Positions 41,601-42,500 of a stretch of 42,500 nucleotides of DNA are shown here, piece by piece. The translations under genes were made by a program, and so were the position numbers. Source of the stretch: Neocallimastix lanati (nom. inval.) (Eukaryota; Neocallimastigomycota; Neocallimastigomycetes; Neocallimastigales; Neocallimastigaceae); assembly GCA_016946835.1 (NCBI GenBank), contig JACVTC010000143.1:402501-445000 (forward strand), written 5' to 3'. Position 1 is the first letter of the stretch, and each line of letters starts with the position of its first letter. The notes under the pieces are model-generated. The model was not told the origin of the DNA. It saw only the letters and a list, made by a program, of their open reading frames with translations, and made no database searches.

Positions 41601-42318
41601 TTTTGAAGATAACATTTATAAATTTAAAATTAATTTAAAAAATCATAGCGAGTATAATATAATTCCGAATTTATTAGTTGATTATGAGTATTCAAATGAG
41701 TACATACGTTTTTTAGAAAGCATAATAGAATTTTATGATGCAGGGTTAAACTATAAATATAACGGTTTAATTATTAATAATTTTTCAACAAATGAGGATG
41801 AAGAGGATTCAGAAAGTGAAGATAGTGATAACGAAGAAGATTCAGAAAATGCAGAGAGTGATAATGAAGAAGAAAGAAACAAAATAAACAATTTAAATGA
41901 TTTATATCATAATTTTTATAATATTAAATTAACAAATAATGAACTTTATGAAATAGATAACGAAAATAAGAACTTTTTTGCATTAACAATGGGCATTTAT
42001 TTACTAAATTCGAATTATTCCAGTAATTATATATATAATACATTAAATAATATTAATTACTGTCATTATAATGAGATGGTTTTTAAATCTGGAATAATAT
42101 CTAAATGGTTAAAATGGATTAATAATTATTTATTTAACAATGAAACAAATAATTTTTATGATAACCCTAATAAAGAGGAGCAAACAATACTTTATAGTAT
42201 AAAAGATTTTTTTAAATTTTATGATTATACAACCATTAATAGAATAGCATTACCATCATTTTTATATTATTTAAGTGATAATAACATATATAATACATAT
42301 AACTTAAAACTAGGGTAA
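38635..42318 (+). CDS. Large hypothetical protein, Asn/Lys/Tyr/Ile-rich
   Basis: 1227 codons without interruption in DNA where stop codons are very frequent, so the frame is probably maintained by selection. I do not recognise any domain, and no reverse-transcriptase, integrase or transposase motif is present. Visible features: no signal peptide; hydrophobic-aromatic segments in the N-terminal 160 residues (FPFNFLIKLCKEA, LPLILLFDQYFDI) that look like amphipathic helices; few cysteines; a Ser/Asn low-complexity stretch at ~878-905 encoded by AGTTCTAAT/AGTTCTGAT units; an acidic Glu/Asp/Ser stretch at ~1054-1081. The hexapeptide ISSKEI occurs twice near 640-660. The start at 38635 is the first ATG in frame. 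It is the only non-transposon gene in the window and shares the AT bias of the surroundings. A lineage-specific or fast-evolving protein is the best guess. Confidence 0.75.
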   Translation: MEKIDFGYNPKFQINKKRKFYLFPFNFLIKLCKEADNYLPLILLFDQYFDIDIIKGIKENIFINFESIYDILKYYLKYILILERYDFFKKSRYYCNCLLKIGEYNKYINFLFIIKLYTYYLKLEIKNIILREYIFQYSEKYSVEDFKLEIRTTNIENLLENENNNANLEHYLYELILKSYAEKKDINLEEESDFFFEIHLNALNDFIENYNIEWIKKYWKYVKKTDIYSNIITEKMTKEEEAKEYSLPETIIKLANSKTNRKFLKVYLKNKDEIDFILCQGYFVEDISEDKDFIFNKMKNVKHVNNYKFGYTKEILSEIDFILNHINNNDTILKKYNINKLYNIYYYKTILNIDYYTINLFKPIFKDKFENNILFAKEDKPNSIRCPYRKKNKYYNSVKYEVPFTRVNSLYKQDSDNYIKKYFKSILEYLDKLCKELDNFFELKNKNSINDSILQSKIIYLIKKTNMEAFKEYLKSNKEYNYIYYEIFIRDDFFKFFILKILLFFYLPRINKILSLYEYNNERITFNIDGNIKSKKIKFFYREKRDLENNLKIIVLFSFNMQKKNNLEELKFFLNDLKEIIIKINKRFSFSGFFNILNNFNDSKCISKILFIDNKNAYKLYSDIYNLCYTLNISSKEINENAYNASKISSKEIFSYKLNRFYFDYFVLKELFHSIRNSRSISIKSKKINKDLIYHLFKNNINLFFSYIYNKLDKLFYNDYIYIKNIYINKINEDTEINFDFFKVRYFFAVSDNENTRMINPFKNNKKKYNYVIRSYFRRNDLTNAYNQIILNNNIIKYDTFFKNLSIVLYKNRKLHTKIYKDKYNDIDYDLNHEILSWNISSEHKYYKDAEYDGKSFYSPNLIYDSERSTPILLSESDNSSYNESNSSNSSNSSDSSDSSNSSNNRTLTIEKNSLYKQNFDIFEDQFRTRKILYCAYKKFKTFNIRYKKSNYKKLKINDFKIIYNEYYKKLRSSYAYDFILDILKFAFCFEDNIYKFKINLKNHSEYNIIPNLLVDYEYSNEYIRFLESIIEFYDAGLNYKYNGLIINNFSTNEDEEDSESEDSDNEEDSENAESDNEEERNKINNLNDLYHNFYNIKLTNNELYEIDNENKNFFALTMGIYLLNSNYSSNYIYNTLNNINYCHYNEMVFKSGIISKWLKWINNYLFNNETNNFYDNPNKEEQTILYSIKDFFKFYDYTTINRIALPSFLYYLSDNNIYNTYNLKLG

Positions 42319-42500
42319 ATTTTTAATATATATATATATACTATTTTCAAATTGTATAAATTTTATTAAGTATATTTAATAAATTAGAAATAAAAATAAG
42401 TCATTTTAATTTATTTGATAAATTTATTATTAACATTCATAATTCCATAAGTATCTGAATATTATTTAATTGTTTTATATAGTTTATTAAATTAATATTT

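Overview
The window is about 42.5 kb of extremely AT-rich eukaryotic DNA, made almost entirely of retrotransposons nested in one another, plus one long non-transposon gene at the right end. The standard stop codons are used, coding regions carry long asparagine tracts, and the elements are Ty1/copia, chromodomain Ty3/gypsy of the self-priming (Tf1/sushi) kind, non-chromodomain Ty3/gypsy, APE-type LINEs and a tRNA-derived SINE. This fits an AT-rich early-diverging fungus; an anaerobic chytrid or a TE-laden microsporidian would look like this. The assignment is an inference of low certainty, because no taxonomic marker gene is present.

Layout. 1-3360: degenerate sequence with an unidentified minus-strand coding relic (407-819), the 3' end of a decayed LINE (2330-3087) and a 46-bp tandem repeat. 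3480-9771: copia-A, minus strand, 99%-identical LTRs, 5-bp target duplication, intact except for a one-base frameshift in integrase. 9785-12462 and 21411-22480: one decayed LINE split by the next element. 12463-21410: gypsy-A, plus strand, one intact 1640-codon gag-pol ORF with chromodomain. Its 5' LTR has been hit by a SINE (12691-13137) and its 3' LTR by two solo LTRs of related families. 22549-28728: copia-B, an older relic with stops, deletions and a gypsy-A solo LTR inside. 28805-37618: gypsy-B, minus strand, gag and pol in different frames joined by a -1 frameshift signal, with a fourth related solo LTR in its 3' region. 38635-42318: a 1227-codon ORF of unknown function with an overlapping upstream ORF.

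The most interesting content is the RNA and DNA control logic of these elements, all visible in sequence. (1) gypsy-A carries an 11-nt match between the predicted transcript 5' end and the bases just after the LTR, meaning self-primed reverse transcription; TATA box and primer 11-mer are conserved in three of four diverged LTR families here. (2) Both copia elements have primer sites matching the 5' half of a lysine tRNA (CUU), meaning a half-tRNA primer. (3) Both copia leaders hold tandem hairpins whose 6-bp stems differ by a compensating base pair. (4) gypsy-B has a UUUAAAC slippery heptamer, a 7-nt spacer and a 6-bp hairpin at the gag/pol junction. (5) All four TGTAAAGAT-type LTR families begin with a hairpin of different sequence but kept pairing.

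Order of events read from the nesting: LINE decay came first, then gypsy-A entered the LINE, then the SINE and solo-LTR parents entered gypsy-A. The near-identical LTR pairs of copia-A, gypsy-A and gypsy-B indicate recent transposition.
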